From: Alloactinosynnema sp. L-07
GTDB taxonomy: Bacteria > Actinomycetota > Actinomycetes > Mycobacteriales > Pseudonocardiaceae
Direction: 5' to 3'
Assembly (NCBI RefSeq): GCF_900070365.1
Contig: NZ_LN850107.1
Span: forward strand, 2,666,001-2,730,000
DNA length: 64,000 nt
Shown in pieces: positions 1 to 9,000 of the stretch. The translations under genes were made by a program, and so were the position numbers. Each line of letters begins with the position of its first letter. Positions within the stretch are counted from its first letter, which is position 1. Below the pieces are notes generated by a model. It searched no databases. It had not been told where the DNA came from and saw only the letters and a list, made by a program, of their open reading frames with translations.

Positions 1-30
1 CTCTGCCGTCGCCGTCGTCGAACGGAAACC

Positions 31-1641
31 ATGCCCCGCACCCCCGCGCGCTATCTGCTCGCCCTCGTCCACACCGAACGCCGGTCCTTTACCCTGTCTC
101 TGGCCTACGGGACCTTGTGCACGATCTCCCAGGCCCTCCTCCCTGCCGCGATAGGCCAAGGAATCGATCGCGGCTTGATCGGCCGCGACCAGCGCGCTCT
201 GCTGTGGTGGGGCGCGGCGGTGCTCGGGCTCGGCGTCGTCGCTGCGGTGACCGGGACGCTGCGGGACCGCGCCGCCTTCCAGGCCAGGTTCGGCGCGAGC
301 TATACGGTCATGCGCGACACGACGCGCCACGCCGCGCGGCTCGGCGCCGCGCTGTCGGCCAGGATGTCGACCGGCGACGTGGTCGGCATCGGTGCCGCCG
401 ACATGACCCGGATCGGCCTGGCCATGGAGAACGCGGCGCGCGGCGCCGGGGCGGCGGCCGCCATCCTGGTGGTCGTTGCGATCATGGTCGACACCTCGTG
501 GCGACTCGGCCTGGTCGTGCTGGTCGGTGTCCCTCTCATCGCCGCGTTGGTCTCGCTGCTCATCCGCCCGACGCACGCCCGCCAACAGCACTTGAGGGAA
601 CAGCAGGCCGAACTCACCACCCTGGCGGTCGACATCGTCGATGGCCTCCGCGTGCTGCGCGGCATCGGCGGCGAGGACGCCTTCGATGCCCGTTACCGGA
701 GTCAGTCCCAGCGGGTCCGCGAATCAGGCGTGCGCGTGGCCATGGCCGAGTCCCTCATCGAGGGCGCGAAGCTGCTGCTACCGGGCGTGCTGGTGACGGT
801 GATCGTCTGGCTCGGGGCCCGCTCCGTGGCGGCGGGCGACCTGGGTGCGGGACAACTGGTGGCGTTCTACGGCTACGCGGTGTTCCTCGCGGGCGCGCTG
901 CGCCGGGTGACCTCGTTGATCGAAAGCGCGACCCGCGCCCACGTGGCCGCGGGCCGGGTGATCACCCTGCTCAACGCCCGACCAGACCTACGCTCTGGCG
1001 ACCGGACACCGATCCACGGCACGCTGACCGATCCCGAGTCCGGGCTGACCGTCCCACCTGAGGTCTTCCTCGGCGTGGCGTGCGCGGCCCCCTCCGACGC
1101 CGCCGAATTCGCCGACCGCCTGGGCCGCTACCACGACAGCGACGCCACCTACGCAGGCATCGATCTGCGAGACATAGATCTACCCGGTCTACGACGGCAC
1201 GTCCTGGTCGCGAACAACGAGGCCCACCTCTTCACCGGCCCGGTGAGCGAACTAGCGACCGATCGCGCGATCGACACCGCCCAGGCCCGCGATGTCGTCG
1301 AGTCGACGAACTGGATCGCGGGCGCGGGCCGGGAGTTCTCCGGCGGGCAACGACAGCGACTGCGGCTGGCCCGCGCGCTCACCGCGAACCCGGACGTGCT
1401 GATCCTGGTCGAACCGACCAACGCGGTGGACGCGCTCACCGAGTCACACATCGGCCAGGCGATCGCCGACCACCGACGCGGCCAGGCGACAGTCGTGTTC
1501 ACCACCAGCCCGATCCTGCTCGGCCACGCCGAGCGAGTCGCCTATGTGGAGGACGGCAAGGTCGTCGCGGAGGCGGCGCACAACGACTTGATGAGCGATC
1601 AGCGCTATCGGTCCCTGGTCACTCGCGAGGAGGCAGAGTGA
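31..1641 (+). CDS. ABC exporter subunit with degenerate ATPase
   Basis: This 536-residue protein has an N-terminal ABC exporter membrane domain (about residues 1-300, several hydrophobic helices) and a C-terminal nucleotide-binding domain. The signature motif FSGGQRQRLRLARAL (about 434-448) is intact. Where Walker A should lie (about 345-355) there is only VFLGVACAAPSDAAE, with no GxxGxGKS/T. Walker B reads LILVEPTNAVD, so the magnesium-binding Asp is replaced by Val. This half therefore probably cannot bind or hydrolyse ATP by itself but can offer its signature loop to a partner. The partner is the next gene, whose GTG start overlaps this stop (GTGA). I infer one half of a heterodimeric type IV exporter; the substrate is unknown. 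The ATG at 31 is the first candidate in frame, and the true 5' end is only 30 nt from the window edge. Confidence 0.85.
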   Translation: MPRTPARYLLALVHTERRSFTLSLAYGTLCTISQALLPAAIGQGIDRGLIGRDQRALLWWGAAVLGLGVVAAVTGTLRDRAAFQARFGASYTVMRDTTRHAARLGAALSARMSTGDVVGIGAADMTRIGLAMENAARGAGAAAAILVVVAIMVDTSWRLGLVVLVGVPLIAALVSLLIRPTHARQQHLREQQAELTTLAVDIVDGLRVLRGIGGEDAFDARYRSQSQRVRESGVRVAMAESLIEGAKLLLPGVLVTVIVWLGARSVAAGDLGAGQLVAFYGYAVFLAGALRRVTSLIESATRAHVAAGRVITLLNARPDLRSGDRTPIHGTLTDPESGLTVPPEVFLGVACAAPSDAAEFADRLGRYHDSDATYAGIDLRDIDLPGLRRHVLVANNEAHLFTGPVSELATDRAIDTAQARDVVESTNWIAGAGREFSGGQRQRLRLARALTANPDVLILVEPTNAVDALTESHIGQAIADHRRGQATVVFTTSPILLGHAERVAYVEDGKVVAEAAHNDLMSDQRYRSLVTREEAE

Positions 1642-3413
1642 GCACGCTCCCCGTCGCGTCCGCCGCCGAAGTCCGCGCCCACGCGCGCGCACTGGCTCTT
1701 CGCCACCCGCGCGCGCTCGCGGGCTCGGTGTCACTGCACGCTCTGGCGACGATCAGCGGGTTGGCGGTGCCGTGGCTCATCGGCAGGCTGGTCGAGCGAC
1801 ACGACAAGGTCGACCAGATAGCACTGTCCGTACTCGGTTTCCTTATTCTACAAGCGGTCCTTACGTCAGTGGCCCTCTACGCATCGGCCCGTCTGGGTGA
1901 ACGCGTGCTGGCCGACCTCCGCGAGACATTCATAGGCACGGTACTGAGACTCCCCCAGGGAACCGTCGAACGCGCGAGCACCGGGGACCTGGTGACCCGC
2001 ACGACCCGCGACATCGACATGCTCTCCCGCTGTGTCCGACTCGCTGTCCCAGACAGTCTTGTCGCCGTCTCGACCATCCTGCTCACGATCGGCGCGCTGG
2101 TGCTCGTGGATCCGCTCCTCGCGCTGCCGTGCCTGATCGCCGTTCCGCCCCTCTACTTCGCCTCCCGCTGGTACCGAGGCCGCTCCCGCGCGGGCTATCT
2201 GCGCTCGAACGCGTCCTACACCGACCTGACCGAGGGCCTGGCCGAGACGGTGGCGGGAGCACGCACGGTCGAAGCGTTCGGCGCGCACGACCAGCGCCTC
2301 GCCCGGGTCGACCACGACATCGCCGACTCCTACGCCGCCGAGCGGTTCACGTTGCGGTTGCGCAGTATCTACCTGCCGATCGCCGATACCGCTTATATCC
2401 TGCCGGTGGTCGCCACCCTAGTCATCGGCGGCATGCTGTCCCTCCACGGCGTCGTCTCGCTCGGCGCCGCCACCGCCGCGACGCTCTACGTGCAGCAGAT
2501 CCTCGACCCCGTCGACCGCCTGCTGTACTGGCTGGACGAACTGCAGATCGGCGGCGCCTCACTGGCTCGCCTACTCGGCGTTCGCGGCGACAAGCCAACC
2601 AGCACGGGAGCGACGCCCGCCGACAACGCCATCCGCGTCCACGACGTGTCGTTCGGCTACCGCGATGGACACGACGTCCTGCACGAGGTGGCCCTGGATG
2701 TCGCCCCAGGCGAGCGGCTCGCGATCGTCGGCCCCTCGGGCGCGGGCAAGTCGACCCTGGGCAGGCTGCTGGCTGGCATCCACCAGCCGCGATCCGGTTC
2801 AGTCACCGTCGGCGGTGTCCCGCTGTCCGAAGTGGACAATCCGCGCGGCGAGGTCGCCCTGGTCACGCAGGAACATCACGTCTTTCGCGGATCGCTGCGC
2901 GACAACCTGTCCATCGCCAAATCAGCGGCGTCGGACGAGGAGCTGGTCGCGGCGCTGCGGTCGGTCGACGCCTGGGATTGGGCCGAGGATCTCGGGTTCG
3001 ACACCGCCATCGGCGTCCCACTCTCGCCCGGCCAGGCCCAGCAGCTCGCGCTGGCCCGGATCGTCCTGGCCGACCCACACACCCTCATCCTCGACGAGGC
3101 GACGTCGGTGCTCGACCCGAGCGCGGCCCGGCACCTTGAGCGGTCCCTGGCGGCCGTGCTGCGGGGAAGGACCGTGATCGCCATCGCGCACCGGCTGCAC
3201 ACCGCGCGCGACGCCGACCGGGTCGCGGTGATGATGGGCGGCCGGATCACCGAACTGGGCACCCACGACGAGCTCGTGGCGCGCGAAGGCGACTACGCGC
3301 GACTGTGGGCGAGCTGGAGAGGGGCGCGTGACACCGGATCAGTGGGCCTGGGGTCGGGCGGACCGACCCGGTGTGACGACGCTCTCCGTCATTCGCGAAC
3401 GACAACCAGATAG
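1638..3413 (+). CDS. ABC exporter subunit with catalytic ATPase
   Basis: This 591-residue protein is the partner of the preceding gene. A GTG start at 1638 overlapping the upstream stop was chosen because the frame upstream merely shadows that gene. It has a membrane domain (about 20-310) and a nucleotide-binding domain with Walker A GPSGAGKST (about 365-373), Walker B LILDEATSVLD (about 483) and a switch His in IAIAHRLH. Its signature motif is LSPGQAQQLALAR, in which the second Gly of LSGGQ is Pro. The heterodimer would thus have one complete composite site: Walker A/B from this chain and the signature from the other. Both remaining halves are damaged. The last 40 or so residues (after WRGARD) are low-complexity and may be non-conserved tail. 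Confidence 0.88.
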   Translation: MSTLPVASAAEVRAHARALALRHPRALAGSVSLHALATISGLAVPWLIGRLVERHDKVDQIALSVLGFLILQAVLTSVALYASARLGERVLADLRETFIGTVLRLPQGTVERASTGDLVTRTTRDIDMLSRCVRLAVPDSLVAVSTILLTIGALVLVDPLLALPCLIAVPPLYFASRWYRGRSRAGYLRSNASYTDLTEGLAETVAGARTVEAFGAHDQRLARVDHDIADSYAAERFTLRLRSIYLPIADTAYILPVVATLVIGGMLSLHGVVSLGAATAATLYVQQILDPVDRLLYWLDELQIGGASLARLLGVRGDKPTSTGATPADNAIRVHDVSFGYRDGHDVLHEVALDVAPGERLAIVGPSGAGKSTLGRLLAGIHQPRSGSVTVGGVPLSEVDNPRGEVALVTQEHHVFRGSLRDNLSIAKSAASDEELVAALRSVDAWDWAEDLGFDTAIGVPLSPGQAQQLALARIVLADPHTLILDEATSVLDPSAARHLERSLAAVLRGRTVIAIAHRLHTARDADRVAVMMGGRITELGTHDELVAREGDYARLWASWRGARDTGSVGLGSGGPTRCDDALRHSRTTTR

Positions 3414-3515
3414 TCGGCTCAGCGGGAAAGAAGTTCCCGCGTCACCCGATCGTGTTCCGGTGCGGAACGGCCAGGTCGGTGCCCGACTTTGTCGACCTTG
3501 CGGAACCCCGCTCGA

Positions 3516-3538
3516 CATATACCCCCTGGGGGTATATG
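3516..3538. promoter_or_regulatory. CsoR-type palindromic operator
   Basis: The two 11-nt arms CATATACCCCC and GGGGGTATATG are perfectly complementary around a single central T. TACCCCC-GGGGGTA is the known recognition pattern of CsoR/RcnR-family metal-sensing repressors, notably copper-responsive CsoR of actinobacteria. The palindrome ends 20 nt before the ATG of the DUF4396 gene, so repressor binding would sit over or just behind its promoter. No csoR homologue lies in this window, so the regulator must act from elsewhere. Confidence 0.75.
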
Positions 3539-3558
3539 GTCAGACCGAGGAGGCAATC

Positions 3559-4011
3559 ATGAACACAACGGTGAGTTGGCGAACGGCCGCGCAGGCGACG
3601 CTGCACTGCCTGACGGGCTGCGCGATCGGCGAGGTGCTGGGCATGGTGCTCGGCACCGCGCTGGGGTGGAGCGACGTGGCGACGATCGCGGCGGCCGTCG
3701 TGCTGGCGTTCATCTTCGGCTACGCGCTGACGATGCGCGGCGTGTTGAAGGCGGGCGTGGGATTCCGGCAGGCGGTGAAGGTGGCGCTCGCCGCCGACAC
3801 CGTGTCAATCCTGGTGATGGAGATCGTGGACAACGGCGTGATGGTCGCGGTGCCCGGGGCGATGGACGCGGGACTGGCAAGCTGGGTGTTCTGGGGCGCG
3901 CTGGCGGTGGCGTTCGCGGTCGCCTTCGTGGTCACGCTGCCGATCAACCGGTGGATGATCGGCCGCGGACTCGGGCACGCCGTGGTCCACGCGTATCACC
4001 ACCATCACTGA
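3559..4011 (+). CDS. DUF4396 membrane protein with His-rich tail
   Basis: The 150-residue protein has about four hydrophobic segments and resembles the DUF4396 family of small bacterial integral membrane proteins, whose function is not established. The frame is open much further upstream. ATG 3559 was chosen because GAGGAGG lies at the right distance and because the CsoR-type operator at 3516-3538 directly precedes it. The C-terminus ends HAYHHHH, plus an earlier His in GHAVVHA, a plausible metal-binding tail. Operator and tail together suggest a copper (or other thiophilic metal) handling role; that is inference. Its 3' end overlaps the convergent DUF2306 gene by 68 nt. Confidence 0.82.
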   Translation: MNTTVSWRTAAQATLHCLTGCAIGEVLGMVLGTALGWSDVATIAAAVVLAFIFGYALTMRGVLKAGVGFRQAVKVALAADTVSILVMEIVDNGVMVAVPGAMDAGLASWVFWGALAVAFAVAFVVTLPINRWMIGRGLGHAVVHAYHHHH

Positions 4012-4681
4012 GCCTGCGGCGGATCAGCCAGCCCTCGACCAAGATCAGCGGCAGCACCCAGCTCAGCCAGGACGTCAGCCCGGCGACGGTGATGACGTAA
4101 GCCCGCTCGCTGCCCTCGAACACGGTGTCGATGTAAGGCTCGTAGCTGATCGCGAGCACTGGCGCCCAGAAGCGGTTGACGATGGTGGACGCAGTGAGGG
4201 TGTAGCTGCGGATCATCCATTCCCGGTGGTCGGCGAACCGCCGTTGCCGGGCGCGGCGGTAGCCGATGATCGTGGTCGTCAGCCAGAGTGACACGAGCAC
4301 AACGGCGCTGAAGGCGCCGACGGGCCCGAACGGCGAGGTGATCCCGACGACCAGGCCTGCCAGGCCCGCCGGGATCACCCCGCCGAACACATAGAGTCGG
4401 CCCGCGATCCGGTGCCCGCGCCGGTGCTTGGCCCGAAACCACGGCCAGATCTGCAGGAACCCGCTGACGATCGCGACCGTGCCGAACACGATGTGGGCCA
4501 GCAGCGCGTAGTAGTGCTCCGGGAATCCCTCCGGCTGCGGCACCCTTGCCTTGGCCGGATCCAGGCCGAGGTAGGGCGGGATCGAGAACGCGAGGAACGC
4601 GACGATGATCGCGCCGAGCGGCAGGATCCACACCCGCCGCTTGCGCGGCGCTTTGGGCGGGCGGGTGGCCGTGGTTGTCAT
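3944..4681 (-). CDS. DUF2306 family membrane protein
   Basis: A 245-residue predicted membrane protein with about seven hydrophobic stretches. Features typical of DUF2306 proteins are GHRIAGRLYVFGG after the second helix, the motif FADHREWMIRSYTLT, and a conserved His in LLAHIVFG. The basic N-terminus PPKAPRKRRVW suggests a cytoplasmic start. The role of the family is unknown; some members resemble four-helix cytochrome-like proteins, but that cannot be shown here. The ATG at 4681 follows GGGGGAGAC. Its 3' end runs 68 nt into the convergent DUF4396 gene, so the C-terminal basic tail (RRARVRGRSSTG) may be poorly conserved. Confidence 0.82.
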   Translation of the reverse strand: MTTTATRPPKAPRKRRVWILPLGAIIVAFLAFSIPPYLGLDPAKARVPQPEGFPEHYYALLAHIVFGTVAIVSGFLQIWPWFRAKHRRGHRIAGRLYVFGGVIPAGLAGLVVGITSPFGPVGAFSAVVLVSLWLTTTIIGYRRARQRRFADHREWMIRSYTLTASTIVNRFWAPVLAISYEPYIDTVFEGSERAYVITVAGLTSWLSWVLPLILVEGWLIRRRLSDGGDTRGPRRARVRGRSSTG

Positions 4682-4758
4682 GTCTCCCCCTAAGAACGAC
4701 TGATCCCACAGTAGGAATCAGCGCCTCAGGAACCCATGGAGGCAGCACCAAGATCGAA

Positions 4759-4776
4759 GGTAGGGCGAGCCCTACC
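4759..4776. terminator. 18-nt palindrome between minus-strand genes
   Basis: GGTAGGGC-GA-GCCCTACC is a perfect palindrome starting 5 nt beyond the stop of the YbjN-like gene. As RNA it would form a 7-bp stem with a CGAG loop. There is no T-run after it, so it could equally be an operator for the DUF2306 gene, which starts 78 nt further on. Confidence 0.4.
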
Positions 4777-4780
4777 CGAG

Positions 4781-5188
4781 TCAGTAGCTGTCGCCGCCGA
4801 AGAAGATCTCTTCGAGCTGGTCCGCGGTGCCCGCGAGCAAGGACAGCGGGTCGACGAACTCGGGAAGGTCGAGCGTGGCCAGCGGCAGCGAGTGCCGGAG
4901 CACCACGTGGTCGCCCATGATCGCCACGCCGCAGGCGACCGACGTGTGGCCGACCTCGGTGAGCAGCGCCTTGAGGTCGACCTTGTCGGCGAGGCCGACC
5001 GGTGAGGCGATCTGCACCCATTCGTGCTGCTTGTCGAGCACCTCGCGAGCCAGCACGACCACCTGGGTGCGCTCGTCCTCGTCGTCGTAGGCCTCGAAGT
5101 TGAACAGGATGCGGATCTCGCCCTCGTTCTCGGAGATCACGTCGTAGGTGTCGTTGACGTACTGCGCCAGATCGCCCCAAGTCGCCAT
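4781..5188 (-). CDS. YbjN / type III chaperone-like fold protein
   Basis: This is a 135-residue acidic protein. The frame extends six codons upstream, but the start MATWGDLAQY at 5188 gives the usual length for this actinobacterial family. It has the look of YbjN-domain proteins (a fold shared with secretion chaperones): an N-terminal helix, an INFEAYDDEDERTQVVVLAREVL-type strand-helix block, and a central GHTSVACGVAIMGDHVVLRHSLP stretch. Biochemical function is unknown. It lies 27 nt downstream of the PP2C gene on the same strand, so the two are probably co-transcribed. Confidence 0.75.
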   Translation of the reverse strand: MATWGDLAQYVNDTYDVISENEGEIRILFNFEAYDDEDERTQVVVLAREVLDKQHEWVQIASPVGLADKVDLKALLTEVGHTSVACGVAIMGDHVVLRHSLPLATLDLPEFVDPLSLLAGTADQLEEIFFGGDSY

Positions 5189-5215
5189 GCTGATCAGCTT
5201 AGTCACGCCCGATCC

Positions 5216-5911
5216 TCAGGCGGCGGCCGCCGGTATCGCCACCGTCGCGGGCAGCGCGGGCGGGCACTGGACGACGAGCGCGGTGGCGTTGTCAGCACTG
5301 CCTTCGCGTACCGCGAGCCGTACCAACTCGGCCGCGGGGTCGGGGGCGTGGTGCAGGACTCGCGCGAAGGACCGGCCATCGACATAGCGGTGGACGCCGT
5401 CGCTGGCAAGCAGGAGGAAGGCGGGCGTGGGGACGGTGGCGTACCCGATCCGCGCGGGTTTGGCGGTGCGGACCGAGGCGGTGACCAGGTGTTCCATCCG
5501 CGGGGTCGCGGGCGTGCCGCGGTCGCGGAAGTACTGGGCGAGAGTGTGGTCGGTGGTCAACTGGGTGACGGCGTCGCCGACCACTGCGTAGGCCCGGGCG
5601 TCGCCCACCCACGCGATCTCGTAGCCCTGTTCCCCAGGCAGCGGTACCGCGATGACGAGAACACAGTCGCCCGTGCCTGCCGCTTCGACGGCGTGCCGGG
5701 CCGCCGCCATCGCCGCCTCGGCACCGTCGCCCGCGGCGCGCACGGCAGCGGCGGCGGCGAGCCGGGCGGCCGTGCCGTCCTCGCCGATCCCGTCGGCCAA
5801 GGCGAAAGCGATCTGACCGGTTCGCGGGTCGGCGTAGGAGGCCACGGCGTCGGCGTTGGTCCGGCGCGGGCCGCGCTCACTCGACGTACGCCAGTTCGAG
5901 TTTCGCATCAT
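5216..5911 (-). CDS. PP2C-type protein phosphatase
   Basis: This 231-residue soluble protein has the metal-dependent Ser/Thr phosphatase motifs in order: RRTNADAV (variant of R-x-x-N-E-D) near residue 16, ALADGIGEDGTAA (variant of DGMGG) near 37, LLLASDGVHRYV near 175, and GSADNATALVV near 207. The Asp residues expected to coordinate Mn/Mg are present. Expected activity is dephosphorylation of Ser/Thr phosphoproteins, probably opposing a Pknb-type kinase that is not in this window. It is shorter than membrane-bound PstP and has no membrane helix. The upstream region (5956-5997) carries three GAAACGC-type elements, possibly regulatory. Confidence 0.85.
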   Translation of the reverse strand: MMRNSNWRTSSERGPRRTNADAVASYADPRTGQIAFALADGIGEDGTAARLAAAAAVRAAGDGAEAAMAAARHAVEAAGTGDCVLVIAVPLPGEQGYEIAWVGDARAYAVVGDAVTQLTTDHTLAQYFRDRGTPATPRMEHLVTASVRTAKPARIGYATVPTPAFLLLASDGVHRYVDGRSFARVLHHAPDPAAELVRLAVREGSADNATALVVQCPPALPATVAIPAAAA

Positions 5912-6001
5912 GGCCTCCCGCGGTGCCGGTGCCTCCAGAATCCGCCCGTTCCCTGAGCGTTTCCTGTGCCGAACCGAAACGCCTGCTGAGAAACGCTGTG
6001 G

Positions 6002-9000
6002 TTAGCGTGAGCCGTAGGCGCGGATCGTGGTCTGTTCGACGGTGTTGCCCGCGCTGTCGGTCGCACGGGCGCGCAATGAGACGAAACGGGCGGATCGCGG
6101 GTGATCGATTGTGGCGACACCGTCGGCGACGGGCACCGGTCGCCACGTGCGGCCGTCGTCGAAGGACGCCTCGACGGCCAGCGCGGCGAGGGTCTGCTCG
6201 GTCCCCGGGTTCCACTGGATGGTGACCGGCACCCGGACACGGTCGGCCGTCACGCGGTTGTGCGGGTCGAGCCCCTCCGGCGCGAAGCGGACGACCATCA
6301 GCGGCAGGGGCACGCCGCCCTTTCCCTTCCGGTCATCCGGCGGGCGCACGGAGGTGAACGTCCAGACGCAGGTGATCGACGTGGAGTAGCGCGACACACC
6401 GCTGCGGGCCGCGGTCGTCTCCAGGCGGTAGGCGGCGGACTCCGCGGGCACGTCGAACGAGCCCTGGCCGGGACTCTCCGACCGGCCGACCTCGACGCCT
6501 TCGCGATACAGCGCGGTCGAACCACCATCCACTATGGAGGTACCGGTTCGGCCGAGGCCCGCGTCGGCGTACATCGGCAGCGATAGCGTGAGCGAGTCGT
6601 GGGAGCGGAACGCCCAGTCGCCGGGGCGGAAGCCGGGGCCGAAGACCGCGGAGTTCCATTGGTCGTCGGTTGACGCGCCGGGCGGGTGGGCCAGTTCGCC
6701 GCTGGTCACAACGGTTTCCGTGCGCAGCGAGTTCTTGACCTTGCGCCACTGTGCCAGCTCGGCGTACCAGGTCAGGTCGTCGACGTTGTGGAACTCGGTA
6801 CGGACCTGCGGCAGCGACAGCGGCAGCCCGTAGCCGACCGAGGTGCCGAAGCGGGGTTCCTTGGCGATCCACACCTTCGTGGCACCACGCCGGTCGGACT
6901 GGTCTCGGTAGGTCGTGCGCACCCGCGCGAGGTCCTGATCGACCACGTGTCTGGTGAACCCGTTGGGCAGGTGTCCATAGTCGAACCATTGCAGGTGATA
7001 GGCGACCGGGGTGGCGGTGACGTCACCGTCGCGGTCCGGGATCGCCCACGCGCCGCCGATGTCGGCGACGAAGTGGGTGTCGGGCAAGGGATCGCCCAGC
7101 TGTCCGATGAAGATTCGCTCGAACGTGTCACCCAACACGCCGGTGAAAACCGCGCGGTCCTCACCTATCCGGCTGTACCCGGCGCCCACGGCCTTGGGGC
7201 GTACGCCAAGCCGGTCGAAGGTGACCGAGATCGGTTGTGCCGTATGGGCATCGAGCGTCACGGTTTTGTCGGTGGTCACCTCTACTGTCGGGATCACGAC
7301 CTTGTGGGAGTCGGCGGTCACGCCATCGGCGCGGCGGGTGTTGATCACCGAGTCCAGGTGGTATCGGCCCTTGCGGACGCGCACGACGCCGACACCACCG
7401 ATGGTCGGGACGGGACGGTAGCGCGACGGATCCACGCCGAGGAGGAAGGAGTAGTTGTAGTCGGACAGGTTGCCTTCGCGGTCGACGGTGCGGAAGGTGA
7501 GGTCGTAGCTCTCGGGCTCGCGGTCGATGGCGACCGGGACGGTGACGCGCTGGGTTCTTGCCTCGGCGTCGATCCGGGCGCTGAGTGGGCCTTCCGGCGC
7601 GTCGACCGTGGTGTCGGCGGTGATCTCGACTGACGCGGTGCCGTTTGCCGGAACGGTGACGCGGTCGGCCGAGAGGCGGAAGGTGGCCGCGGGCGCGTCC
7701 GTGGTCAGGGTCAGCCGAAGTTCGACGGGCCGGGTGCTGGTGTTGGTGTAGGAGAACGACTTGGTGACAAGGGGATCGTCGTCGTGCGGCCACGACTGGC
7801 GGCCCATCGAGACACTCGGAGGTGAGGCGTAGACGGACTGGGTGACACCGCGGGCGAGGTCGACGCGGCCCGCACCTTGGTCATAGCTGCCCGCGTCGAT
7901 GGGCTTGGCGGAAGCCATCAGGGCGGCTTTGAGCTGACGGCCGGTCCACTCGGGATGCTCCTGGGCGAGAACGGCCGCGGCGCCCGCGACATGCGGGGTG
8001 GCCATCGACGTGCCGCTGAGGTCGCGGTGCTTCTCGCGCGGCTTGCCGAACGAGTAGCGCGAGCGGGCGGCGGTGATGTCGACGCCGGGGGCGAGGATGT
8101 CCGGCTTGAGCGCGGCGTCGTGGACGCGCGGTCCGCGGGACGAGAAGCCCGCGAGAGCATCGTGCTTGTCGACGGCGCCGACAGCGAGCGCGGCGTCGGC
8201 GGACGCGGGTGAGGCGACGGTTTCGGCACCGGAACCGCCGTCGTTGCCCGCGGCGACGACGAACAGGGCACGGTCGCTGAGCTGGTTGACCGCGGCTTCG
8301 AGGGGGTCCTCCCCCGCGGCGTCCGGGCCGCCGAGGCTCAGGTTCACGACCTTGGCCCCGGAGTCGACGGCCCACCGCATCCCGGCCAGGATCGCCGACT
8401 CGGGGCACCCCGCGCCGCCGCACACCTTGCCGACGAGCAGCCGCGCGTCGGGCGCGACACCACGGTAGGTGCCGCGACTGGCGATGGTGGCGGCCACGTG
8501 CGTACCGTGCCCGTCTTCGTCGCGCACCGTGCGGTCGCTGGTGAAGTTCTTCTCGGCGGCGACCCGGCCGCGCAGGTCGGGGTGGGTCGAGTCGACGCCG
8601 GTGTCGAGCACGGCGACCGTGACACCGCGACCGGTGTATCCGGCCGCCCACGCGGCCGGGGCACCGATGTGCGGGACGCTGACGTCGAGGCTCGGGTGGC
8701 GCATGCCGTCAAGCCATACCCTGCCGGTGGCGGTGGCGCGTCGGATCGCCCATGCCTCGGCGGCGGTGTCCTTGGGCTGTCGGGTCGGGGTGAGGTCTTC
8801 GGTGATCAACGGCAGGTCGGGCGACCGGTCGTCGCCGTAGCCCGCGCGGAGAAGTCCTGCGACGTCGAAGAGGCGCAGGTCGAGGCGGCCGGTATTGAGG
8901 TCGCGCCAGGCGTCGTCGGGGACGACGTGCAGCCGCGTGCCGTCCCCGGTGACGGCGAAGTGGACGTGCGCGCGCCCGGGGGCTGGATCGACCGCGGGCA

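Noticed and set aside
1080..1637. Upstream extension of the second ABC exporter subunit
   Set aside because: These codons merely shadow the first subunit in another frame; the GTG at 1638 with a GTGA overlap is the natural start.
4005..5180. 391-codon minus-strand frame spanning two genes
   Set aside because: It is Arg/Gly/Ala-rich and runs across the DUF2306 and YbjN-like genes and the gap between them, so it is a shadow.
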